A stretch of DNA of 7,826 nt from Alphaproteobacteria bacterium (GTDB lineage: Bacteria > Pseudomonadota > Alphaproteobacteria > Sphingomonadales > Sphingomonadaceae), in NCBI GenBank assembly GCA_005882415.1, contig VBAE01000175.1, positions 1-7,826 of the forward strand, written 5' to 3'. The position numbers and the translations under genes were made by a program. The number at the start of each line of letters is the position of its first letter. Position 1 is the first letter of the stretch. Shown one piece after another: positions 1-6,095 of this stretch. The notes under the pieces are model-generated. The model ran no database searches. It worked only from the letters and a program-made list of their open reading frames with translations, and was not told where the DNA came from.

Positions 1-1
1 G

Positions 2-277
2 AAACTCCTCTCCGGCCTGATCCGACCGACCGACACCCTCGCCCGGATCGGCGGCGACGAATTCGGCCTGATCCTCGACCATCTCGATCAGAACAGCGCG
101 ATCGAGACCTCGGAACGCCTCGCCCGCTGCATCGCCCGCACTCCCATGGAGCTCGGCGGCGCCTCGGTGACCGTCGAAGCCACCTTCGGAGTCACCACCA
201 TCCTCCCCGGCGACGCCCTCGAAGACGTCATGCGCCGCGCGGACCGGAACGTCGCAGCGGCGAAGAACGAGGGCTGA
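2..277 (+). CDS. GGDEF-domain diguanylate cyclase, C-terminal part
   Basis: This is the C-terminal 91 codons of a GGDEF-domain protein whose 5' part lies outside the window. The family condenses two GTP into cyclic di-GMP. The signature motif GGDEF is at residues 17-21 of the visible part. It is preceded at the standard five-residue spacing by RPTD (residues 8-11), which fits the RxxD allosteric inhibitory site that binds product. Both the active site and feedback inhibition therefore look intact. The end is slightly degenerate: the usual AD-x-ALY-x-AK-x-x-GRN tail reads RADRNVAAAKNEG and then stops. Any sensory or membrane domain would be upstream and cannot be seen. The gene converges on gpmA, and a palindromic repeat begins two bases after its stop. 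Confidence 0.9.
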   Translation, partial: KLLSGLIRPTDTLARIGGDEFGLILDHLDQNSAIETSERLARCIARTPMELGGASVTVEATFGVTTILPGDALEDVMRRADRNVAAAKNEG

Positions 278-279
278 CC

Positions 280-373
280 GTCATGGCGGACTTGATCCGC
301 CATCCATGAACACGGTTCGCGTCCAATACTCGCAGACCTGTGTTCATGGACCCCGGATCAAGTCCGGGATGAC
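280..373. repeat. 94-bp nested palindromic repeat, copy A
   Basis: This is an intergenic inverted repeat that starts with GTCAT and ends with ATGAC. Each end carries a small hairpin: arms 284-290/296-302 with loop CTTGA, and arms 352-357/363-368 with loop TCAAG. A longer outer dyad pairs CCATGAACAC (304-313) with GTGTTCATGG (340-349). The whole could fold as a cloverleaf or cruciform. It begins two bases after the stop of the GGDEF gene and lies between convergent genes, so it may also act as a bidirectional transcription terminator. It resembles REP-like or small non-autonomous elements common in sphingomonad genomes. I cannot give it a family name from the sequence alone. Confidence 0.88.
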
Positions 374-404
374 GAGGGAGGGGCTCGGCCGCGCGTGCTA
401 ACCC

Positions 405-498
405 GTCATGCCGGACTTGATCCGGCATCCATGAACACGGTTCGTGTCCAGTTCGCGCCGACCTGTGTTCATGGATTCCGGGTCGAGCCCGGGATGAC
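405..498. repeat. 94-bp nested palindromic repeat, copy B
   Basis: This second copy lies in direct orientation to copy A, 31 bp downstream. It has the same length, and by eye about 82 of 94 positions are identical. The hairpin stems are 409-415/421-427 and 476-482/488-494. In the left stem a G-C pair of copy A is replaced by C-G, and in the right stem the innermost A-T pair is replaced by G-C, so pairing is kept. The right hairpin lies just downstream of the gpmA stop when read on the minus strand, where it could terminate gpmA transcription. Confidence 0.88.
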
Positions 499-506
499 GG
501 CTTTTC

Positions 507-1193
507 CTACCGCTCGCTCAAATAATACCGATGGGTCGCCGCAAGCCCCTCGTCCAGTTCGTAGACGATCGGCTGCCCCGTCGGGATCTCCAGCCCGGTA
601 ATCTCGTCGTCCGGGATATTCGACAGATGCTTGACCAGCGCCCGCAGCGAATTGCCGTGGGCCGAGATCAGCACCCGCTGCCCCGCCTTCAGCGCCGGCG
701 CGATCCGGCCTTCCCAATAAGGCAGCACCCGGGCGATCGTGTCCTTCAGGCTCTCCGCCTTGGGCACCTCGATCCCCGCATAACGGCGGTCCGCCGAGAG
801 ATCGTACGGGCTCCCGGCCTCCATCGGCGGCGGGGGTATGTCGAAGCTGCGCCGCCAGATCCGCACCTGCTCGTCGCCGTGCCGGGCGGCGGTCTCCGCC
901 TTGTTGAGGCCGGTGAGGCCGCCATAATGGCGCTCATTGAGATGCCAGTCCTTCTCGACCGGAAGCCACAGCCGCCCCATCGCCTCCAGCGCCAGGTCGA
1001 GCGTCTTGATCGCTCGGGTCTGGAGGCTGGTGAAGCAAAGGTCGAAGTCGAGCCCCCTGGCGGCCATCAGCTCGCCCGCCAGCCGGGCTTCTTCCGCGCC
1101 CTTTTCGGTCACGTCGACGTCCCACCAGCCGGTGAAGCGGTTTTCCAGATTCCAGGCGGACTGGCCGTGGCGGATCAGGACGAGGCTGGGCAT
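507..1193 (-). CDS. gpmA: 2,3-bisphosphoglycerate-dependent phosphoglycerate mutase
   Basis: This cytosolic glycolytic enzyme of 228 residues interconverts 3- and 2-phosphoglycerate through a phosphohistidine. The motif RHGQSAWN (residues 8-15) contains the phospho-accepting His9. Arg60, Glu87 in LNERHYGG and His179 in SAHGNSLR complete the catalytic set, at almost the same spacing as in E. coli GpmA. The insert before residue 140, which is typical of true mutases and absent from small broad-range phosphatases, is present. The start is fixed by its position: the ATG shares one base with the stop of the upstream peptidase gene (TGATG), which suggests translational coupling. It is the last gene of a three-gene minus-strand operon and ends next to palindromic repeat B. 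Confidence 0.96.
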   Translation of the reverse strand: MPSLVLIRHGQSAWNLENRFTGWWDVDVTEKGAEEARLAGELMAARGLDFDLCFTSLQTRAIKTLDLALEAMGRLWLPVEKDWHLNERHYGGLTGLNKAETAARHGDEQVRIWRRSFDIPPPPMEAGSPYDLSADRRYAGIEVPKAESLKDTIARVLPYWEGRIAPALKAGQRVLISAHGNSLRALVKHLSNIPDDEITGLEIPTGQPIVYELDEGLAATHRYYLSER

Positions 1194-2329
1194 CAGCCCT
1201 GCTTCCGCGCCTTGAGCTCGGGGAGGATGGCGAGAAGCGCGTCGAGGCAGGAGCGGGCGAGGAGCCGGCTGCGCTGCGGCGACCAGCCATAGACCGGGTC
1301 GGGCAGGTCCTCATTGTCCTTGAACGGCATTTCCAGCGTCATCGACACCGCGCCGAAGCGCTCGGCGAGCTGGGAGGTGGACATCGACATGTTCGCCTGC
1401 CCGGGCCGGGCGACCTCATAGCCCCTGGACGTCTGGAAATCGGGCGAGATCCGCTCAAGCGCCTTGGCGAAGGAATCGAAGACGCCCTGCTGCGCCTTGT
1501 TCCAGGAGGGAATGCCCTCGAAGCCGGCGAGGAAATTGGCGGGGATCGCCTCGTCGCCATGGACGTCCATCGCGAAGTCGACGCCCGTGCGGTCCATCTC
1601 GTTCCTGACGCACAGCACTTCCGGGCTGCGCTCCGCCGTCGGCTCGTGCCATTCACGGTTGAGGTTGGTGCCCACGGCGTTGGTCCGCAGATGCCCGCGC
1701 TTCGACCCGTCCGGGTTCATGTTCGGCACGATGTGGAAGGTCGCGGCCTCGGTGAGGCGGCGCGCGACGGGGTCGCCGTCGTCGAGCAGCCGCTCAAGCG
1801 CCCCTTCCATCCACCATTCGGCCATCGATTCGCCGGGATGCTGGCGGGCGTAAAGCCAGACCTGAAGCGGCCCCTCGCCGATCCGGAGATAATCCATGTC
1901 CTGCCCGTCGAGCGTCTTGCCGAGCGAGCGGTAGTGGACCGCCGGATGCGCCGCGGCCTCGGCGATGAGGTCGTGGTGGCGCTCCATCGTGTAGGGCGCG
2001 AAATAAGCGAACCAGGCGCTGTTCGAGGCGGGAGTGACGCGGATGGTGAGGATTCCGTCCGCAAAGTCGCTGTCGACCCGCTCCCACTCCTCGCGGTCGT
2101 AGGACATCAGCGCCCGATAATTCTCCCACCCCAGCGGGTAGGCCGCCCCGGCGCAGTTGAGGATCCTCATCTCCACCGGCCGTCCCCCCGCCCCGGTCAG
2201 GCGGAAGTAGAACCACTGGTAGAAATCGGACTGATGATCGTTCGCGATTTCGAGGTCGATTCGATCGCCCTCGATGGCGACCAGGCGAATATTGCCGCCA
2301 TCGAAGGCGCTGCTAACGGATAATGTCAT
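1193..2329 (-). CDS. M14-family zinc carboxypeptidase, cytosolic carboxypeptidase-like
   Basis: This is a predicted zinc metallopeptidase of 378 residues with no signal peptide. Residues 1 to about 115 look like the beta-rich N-terminal domain found in cytosolic carboxypeptidases of the Nna1/CCP type, ending in WFAYFAPYT. The peptidase domain follows: HPGES (His164, Glu167) and DVHGDE (His257) supply the zinc ligands, TNLNREW (Asn224, Arg225) fits the substrate-carboxylate site, and MTLEMPF (Glu333) fits the catalytic glutamate. All key residues are present, so it is probably active. In eukaryotes the family trims C-terminal glutamates; bacterial substrates are largely unknown. Its ATG overlaps the stop of the upstream lipoprotein gene by 4 nt (ATGA), and its stop overlaps gpmA. 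Confidence 0.93.
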   Translation of the reverse strand: MTLSVSSAFDGGNIRLVAIEGDRIDLEIANDHQSDFYQWFYFRLTGAGGRPVEMRILNCAGAAYPLGWENYRALMSYDREEWERVDSDFADGILTIRVTPASNSAWFAYFAPYTMERHHDLIAEAAAHPAVHYRSLGKTLDGQDMDYLRIGEGPLQVWLYARQHPGESMAEWWMEGALERLLDDGDPVARRLTEAATFHIVPNMNPDGSKRGHLRTNAVGTNLNREWHEPTAERSPEVLCVRNEMDRTGVDFAMDVHGDEAIPANFLAGFEGIPSWNKAQQGVFDSFAKALERISPDFQTSRGYEVARPGQANMSMSTSQLAERFGAVSMTLEMPFKDNEDLPDPVYGWSPQRSRLLARSCLDALLAILPELKARKQG

Positions 2330-2943
2330 CGCAGCGTGATAGTGCGGCCCGATTCCCCGGGGAAGTCCTGAAACAGCGCCGCGGCGAGCTTTTCCGCCGC
2401 CCCGGCGGGACTGGCCCCAGCGGTTCCGGCCGGCGCCATCGTCCGCGCCCGGCCTTCCCAGAAGACGGTCGAATCGGAGCGGCGCTTGATCCTGACCTCC
2501 ATCGTCGTCGCCACTACCGACTTGGCATGGCCGCCGATCGGAAAGCTCACGCCCGCGCCGCCGCCGACGCCGCTATGCCAGCCGCCGGACCCGCCGCCGA
2601 CCCCGAGCGACACGGACGGGCGGGAGCGAAGCTGCTCCTGCGTGCCCTGGTCGACGGCGACGATCGCCACCTGCTCGGTTCGCGCATTGGCGGGAACCAC
2701 GGTCCAGCCCAAACGGGCGAGCTGCCGCCCGACCGCGTCGGCGTAGCTCGCATATTCGAGCGAGCCCATCCGCGCCGGATCGGCGGCCTCGATCGCGATC
2801 TGGCCTCGGGCGATCGGCTGGCCGAGGTGGAAGCGGGTGGCTTCGGCGGCGTAGCGGCCGCCGCCGCTGTCGGTCGCGCAGCCGGAGAGAGCGGCGGCGG
2901 CGGCCGCGAGCAGCATCGAGCCGCTCAGAAAAGCTGTTTTCAT
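2326..2943 (-). CDS. Glycine-rich lipoprotein, probably DUF4136-type
   Basis: This is a predicted exported lipoprotein of 205 residues. The N-terminus has a basic residue (K2), a hydrophobic stretch (residues 4-19) and the lipobox LSGC, with Cys22 as the likely lipidated residue. Ala at +2 favours the outer membrane. The ATG at 2941-2943 was preferred to one 45 nt upstream because it starts the signal peptide directly and has an AGAGGTG ribosome site just before it. The mature part has an alpha/beta segment (about residues 45-105), a glycine-rich stretch (113-138) and a strand region ending FWEGRA (161-166). This pattern recalls DUF4136 proteins, but the assignment is from memory of the family and no function is known. 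It is the first gene of the operon with the M14 peptidase and gpmA. Confidence 0.8.
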   Translation of the reverse strand: MKTAFLSGSMLLAAAAAALSGCATDSGGGRYAAEATRFHLGQPIARGQIAIEAADPARMGSLEYASYADAVGRQLARLGWTVVPANARTEQVAIVAVDQGTQEQLRSRPSVSLGVGGGSGGWHSGVGGGAGVSFPIGGHAKSVVATTMEVRIKRRSDSTVFWEGRARTMAPAGTAGASPAGAAEKLAAALFQDFPGESGRTITLR

Positions 2944-3040
2944 TCCGGCACCTCTTGGTCTAGCGGGCGGTTCATATACGGGCTGCAACGAATTTGCCGC
3001 CCTTTTGCTGCATTCCGCCAGACCGCAGGAGAAAAGACAG
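2944..3040. promoter_or_regulatory. Divergent intergenic region between lipoprotein gene and galE
   Basis: This 97-bp gap separates two divergent units, so promoters for both must lie here or extend into the genes. It is slightly AT-richer than its surroundings. On the minus strand there is a TTGCAG-like -35 with no good -10 at 17 bp, and a TATATG element lies nearby. The only firm element is a ribosome site for galE, AGGAGA at 3027-3032, 8 nt before the ATG. I cannot place either promoter with confidence. Confidence 0.35.
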
Positions 3041-4041
3041 ATGAATCAAGGGGCAAGGCCGGCCGTCCTGGTGACCGGCGGGGCCGGCTATATCGGCAGC
3101 CATGCCGTCCTGGCCTTGATCGACAGCGGCTGGCGGGTCGTCGTGATCGACACGGATTCGCCTGGGCGGTCGCCAAGGAAGCGACCCTGGTGAAGGGCGA
3201 CATCGCCGACCAGCCGCTGGTCGCGAAGCTGATCGCGGAGCATGGCATCGGCGCGATAATCCACTTCGCCGGCTCGATCATCGTCCCCGAATCGGTCGCC
3301 GACCCGCTCAAATATTATGAGAACAATACGGTGAAGAGCCGCTCGCTGATCGAGAGCGCGGTGAAGGGCGGCGTCAAGCACTTCATCTTCTCCTCGACCG
3401 CGGCGACCTACGGAATCCCCGACCGGGTGCCGGTTCAGGAGGATCAGCGCACCCAGCCGATCAACCCCTATGGCTGGTCGAAGTTGATGACCGAGCGGAT
3501 GCTCGCCGACACCGCCTTCGCCCATCACCTCAATTATTGCGCGCTCCGCTATTTCAACGTCGCCGGTGCCGATCCCAAGGGACGGTCGGGCCAGTCGACG
3601 GCAGGGGCGACCCACCTGATCAAGGTCGCGGTCGAGGCGGCGACCGGCAAGCGCTCCCACGTCTCCGTCTACGGCACCGATTACGGCACCGCCGACGGCA
3701 CCGGCGTGCGCGATTACATCCATGTCAGCGACCTCGCCGCCGCCCATGTCGACGCGCTCGAGAAATTGATCGCCAACCCCGGCGAGAGCTATGTGATGAA
3801 CTGCGGCTACGGTCGCGGCTTCTCGGTTCTCGAAGTCCTGGACGCGGTCGACCGGGTCACGAACATGCGGATCGAGCGCAAGCTCGAGCCCCGCCGCGCC
3901 GGCGACCCCGACGCCCTCGTCGCCGACAACGCCAAGATCCTCGCCACTCTGCCCTGGCGGCCGAAGCGCGACGATCTCGACACCATCGTCTCGGACGCCT
4001 TGGCCTGGGAGCGGGCGCTGGCGGAGCGGGCGGCAAGCTGA
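3041..4041 (+). pseudogene. galE: UDP-glucose 4-epimerase, interrupted by a frameshift
   Basis: This is an extended short-chain dehydrogenase that interconverts UDP-glucose and UDP-galactose, feeding surface polysaccharide synthesis. The first about 37 codons give a good NAD-binding start with TGGAGYIGSH and end in VVVID (codon for Asp at 3149-3151). The rest lies in another frame from GFAWAV (Gly codon at 3154) to the stop. It keeps the catalytic SSTAATYG and the YGWSK Tyr/Lys pair, RYFNVAGADP and GTGVRDYIHVSDLA. Between the blocks only two bases stand where the family has about four residues (NLST), which fits a 10-nt deletion. As written, translation would stop at 3191-3193 after 50 codons. 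The ATG has a strong AGGAGA site. The gene is either a recent pseudogene or a sequence error. Confidence 0.88.
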
Positions 4042-5198
4042 TGGCGATGGGCGCGGCCGAGGCGGAAGCCGCGATCCGCGCCGGAATCGCAGCCCTTCAG
4101 CGCGGCGACGCTGCCGAGGCGAAGCGGCTGCTCGGCGAGGTGACGGAACGCGGCTCCCCGCTGCCTCCCCCCTTCTTCCTCCTCGCCCAGGCCTGCCGCC
4201 ACGCCGGCGACGAGGCGGGGGAGGCGGCCGCGCTCGACAAGGTGCTCGAAGCCCAGCCGCGCAACATCGGCGCCCTGATCATGCGCGGCGACGGCCATGC
4301 CCGCGCCGGCGACCGCCGCGCCGCCGCCTCCTTCTACCGGGGCGCGATCCAGGCCGCTGCCGCGGGCGCCCAGGTGTCGCCGATCCTCGCCTCGGAACTC
4401 GCCCGGGCAGAAGCCGCGGCGGCCGAGATCGACGGCGAGTTCGCCGCCCATCTGGAGAACCGCCTCGGCGCCGCCGACGGGCGAGTGCGCGACGCCGTCG
4501 ACATCCTCCTCGGCCGCAAACAGGTCTACCTCCAGCAACCCACCTCCTTCTATTTCCCCGGCCTCCCCCAGATCGAGTATTACGAGCGCGAGGGCTTCCC
4601 CTGGCTCGCCCCCGTGGAAGCGGCGATTCCCGATATGCGCGCCGAGCTCCAGGCCGCCCTCGCGTCCGACGCCGGCTTCGTTCCCTATGTCGAGAGCGAC
4701 CCCAACCGCCCGCCCGCCACCCACGAGCTGCTCGGCGACCCGAGCTGGAGCGCCTTCCACCTTTGGCGGAAGGGCGACCCCGTCCCCGAGAACGCCGCCC
4801 GCTGCCCCGCCACCATGGCCGCGCTCGAAGCCGCGCCGATGCCCCATATCCGCGGCCGTTCCCCCATGGCGCTCTTCTCCGTCCTCCGCGCCGGCGCCCG
4901 AATCGCCCCCCATAACGGCCTCCTCAACACCCGCCTCATCTGCCACATCCCGCTCATCGTCCCGGAAGGCTGCGCCCTGCGCGTGGGCAACCAGGTCCGC
5001 GCCTGGGAGGAGGGCAAGGCGCTGATCTTCGACGACACCATCGAGCACGAGGCCTGGAACGGCAGCGCCTCCATCCGCGTCATCCTCCTCTTCGAAATCT
5101 GGCGCCCCGAGATCGGCGAAGGCGAGCGCCAGGCCTTGACCGCTTTGTTCGAAGCGATCACCGACTTCGGCTCCTCGGAAGGGGTCGAGGAGGGCTGA
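4041..5198 (+). CDS. TPR plus aspartyl/asparaginyl beta-hydroxylase-domain protein
   Basis: This is a predicted 2-oxoglutarate/Fe(II) dioxygenase of 385 residues. Residues 8-105 form helical, alanine-rich repeats that look like tetratricopeptide repeats. From about residue 165 the protein resembles the AspH/LpxO family. HNGLLNTRLICHIPL carries His291, FDDTIEHEAWNG carries His336, and Arg346 follows in ASIRVILLFEIWRP. The His-His spacing of 45 residues and the Arg ten further on match the iron and 2-oxoglutarate sites of AspH. Relatives hydroxylate Asp/Asn side chains in proteins or the secondary acyl chain of lipid A; which applies here is unknown. No signal peptide or membrane segment is seen. 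The ATG shares one base with the galE stop (TGATG). A second ATG two codons on is an equally plausible start. Confidence 0.88.
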   Translation: MAMGAAEAEAAIRAGIAALQRGDAAEAKRLLGEVTERGSPLPPPFFLLAQACRHAGDEAGEAAALDKVLEAQPRNIGALIMRGDGHARAGDRRAAASFYRGAIQAAAAGAQVSPILASELARAEAAAAEIDGEFAAHLENRLGAADGRVRDAVDILLGRKQVYLQQPTSFYFPGLPQIEYYEREGFPWLAPVEAAIPDMRAELQAALASDAGFVPYVESDPNRPPATHELLGDPSWSAFHLWRKGDPVPENAARCPATMAALEAAPMPHIRGRSPMALFSVLRAGARIAPHNGLLNTRLICHIPLIVPEGCALRVGNQVRAWEEGKALIFDDTIEHEAWNGSASIRVILLFEIWRPEIGEGERQALTALFEAITDFGSSEGVEEG

Positions 5199-5216
5199 CG
5201 CTGCACTGCGGCAGGG

Positions 5217-5245
5217 TTGACTTTGCGGCGCTCCCCCCATAGGTG
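5217..5245 (+). promoter_or_regulatory. Candidate sigma-70-type promoter for rpmJ
   Basis: The sequence TTGACT at 5217-5222 matches the -35 consensus at five of six bases. At 17 bp spacing a weak TAGGTG (5240-5245) could serve as the -10 element, and an overlapping CATAGG is an alternative. It lies between the hydroxylase stop and rpmJ, where an independent promoter for a ribosomal protein gene would be expected. Confidence 0.45.
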
Positions 5246-5295
5246 GGCGCCTCAATTTTCCGACATTCAAGCATTCGAAAGACAGGCTCAAGGCC

Positions 5296-5421
5296 ATGAA
5301 GATCCGCAATTCCTTGAAGTCCCTCAAGTCGCGCCACCGCGACTGCCGCGTGATCCGCCGCCGGGGCCGCACCTACGTCATCAACAAGACCAACCGCCGC
5401 TTCAAGGCGCGCCAGGGCTGA
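5296..5421 (+). CDS. rpmJ: Ribosomal protein bL36, zinc-free form
   Basis: This is a complete 41-residue ribosomal protein of the large subunit. It begins MKIRNSLKSLK and contains RHRDCRVIRRRGR and the basic tail NKTNRRFKARQG. This pattern is characteristic of the bL36 form in alphaproteobacteria. It has only one cysteine (Cys17), so it lacks the four-ligand zinc knuckle of the classical form and corresponds to the zinc-independent (YkgO-like) type. A modest AAGG ribosome site precedes the ATG. The gene stands alone with a likely promoter upstream and a stem-loop directly after its stop. It is easily missed because of its length. Confidence 0.95.
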   Translation: MKIRNSLKSLKSRHRDCRVIRRRGRTYVINKTNRRFKARQG

Positions 5422-5445
5422 CGCAGCAGGCCGCAGGCCGCTGCG
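5422..5445 (+). terminator. GC-rich stem-loop after rpmJ
   Basis: Directly after the rpmJ stop, CGCAGC (5422-5427) pairs with GCTGCG (5440-5445) and the inner GGCC pairs with a second GGCC around a GCA loop. This gives a ten-pair stem with one bulged A. There is no T-run after it, so it is at best an atypical intrinsic terminator, although the palindromic repeat that follows adds more hairpins. Confidence 0.4.
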
Positions 5446-5537
5446 TCATCCCGGGCTTGACCCGGGATCCATGAACACCGGTCAGCGAGAACGAACACGA
5501 TCCGTGTTCATGGATGGCGGATCAAGTCCGCCATGAC
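5445..5537. repeat. 93-bp nested palindromic repeat, copy C
   Basis: This third copy of the element at 280-498 again runs from GTCAT to ATGAC. Its hairpins are perfect 7-bp stems: 5449-5455/5461-5467 with loop CTTGA and 5515-5521/5527-5533 with loop TCAAG. The outer dyad is CCATGAACAC (5469-5478) with GTGTTCATGG (5504-5513). Its right stem has the same sequence as the left stem of copy A, and its left stem is a CCCGGG type. The last bases (ATG at 5533-5535) double as the apparent start codon of the next gene. Confidence 0.88.
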
Positions 5538-6064
5538 GGCAGGTGCACCCACCGCCGCGATCTTCGACGTCGGCAACGTCCTCTACGGCTGGGATCCGCC
5601 CAGCTTCCTCGCCCCCCTTCGACGAAGCCGCGGCCGACCTCTCCGGCAAATTCCCCGAATACGCCCATCTCATCGCCGCCTGGGGCGAACGATTCGGCGA
5701 GACGATCGACGACCCGGTCCCCGGCGTTCACGACCTAGTCGCCGAGCTCGAAGCCCGCGGCGTCCCCCTGTTCGGAATCACCAACTTCTCCGCCGATTTC
5801 TGGGCCCCCTTCCGAGCCAAGGAAGACGCCTTCTTCGCCCGCTTCCGCGACATCGTCGTCTCCGGCGAGGAAAAACTCCTCAAGCCCGACCCCGCCATCT
5901 ACTATCTCGCCCTCGACCGCTTCGGCCTCCGCCCCGACCAAGCCCTCTTCATCGACGACCGCCAGATCAACGTCGACGGCGCCCTCGCGGTAGGCATGCA
6001 CGCCCACCTCTTCACCGACGCGAACGACCTCCGCGCCCGCCTGGAGGCAGTAGGGCTCCTCTGA
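5533..6064 (+). pseudogene. HAD-superfamily hydrolase, internal deletion and frameshift
   Basis: This is a HAD-IA phosphatase of the type that uses FDVGNVL as motif I (YihX-like sugar-phosphate phosphatases). The N-terminal frame from 5533 reads MTAGAPTAAIFDVGNVLYGWDP and continues to FLAP. The rest is in another frame, from FDEAAADLSGKFPEYA (5618 onward) to the stop. That part has motif II FGITNFS, motif III Lys in EEKLLKPDPAIY and motif IV FIDDRQINVDGA. From memory of relatives, about 30 cap-domain residues normally lie between FLAP and FDEA. They are absent here, at a C6 run (5612-5617), so the loss is larger than a one-base error. The start has no visible ribosome site and is formed by the end of repeat C. 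It is probably inactive. Confidence 0.75.
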
Positions 6065-6095
6065 ACTTTCGCGACGCTCGCGCTTTGTCGATCCC

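Noticed and set aside
280..498. CRISPR array
   Set aside because: There are only two adjacent units of 94 bp, each internally palindromic, with one 31-bp gap and no cas genes.
228..601. Short open frames in repeats A and B encoding a shared peptide with an MNT core
   Set aside because: The similar peptides arise only because the DNA repeats are similar. There are no ribosome sites and the frames run through palindromes.
531..1292. Long plus-strand open frame opposite gpmA
   Set aside because: It is antisense to a well-conserved gene, has low-complexity Arg/Pro/Leu-rich composition and shows no recognisable domain. It is a by-product of high GC content.
1559..2323. Long plus-strand open frame opposite the M14 peptidase gene
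   Set aside because: It is fully antisense to a gene with intact catalytic motifs and has no domain of its own.
2323..3153. Upstream extension of the galE second frame, suggesting a long fusion protein
   Set aside because: This part is antisense to the lipoprotein gene and does not resemble any domain. The true galE N-terminus is in another frame at 3041 with a good ribosome site.
3146..3160. Programmed ribosomal frameshift in galE
   Set aside because: There is no slippery heptamer or downstream stimulatory structure, and about four conserved residues are missing, which slippage would not restore.
3807..5372. Minus-strand open frame of 521 codons opposite galE, the hydroxylase gene and rpmJ
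   Set aside because: It is a Gly/Ala/Glu-rich antisense shadow crossing three real genes, with no start context or motif.
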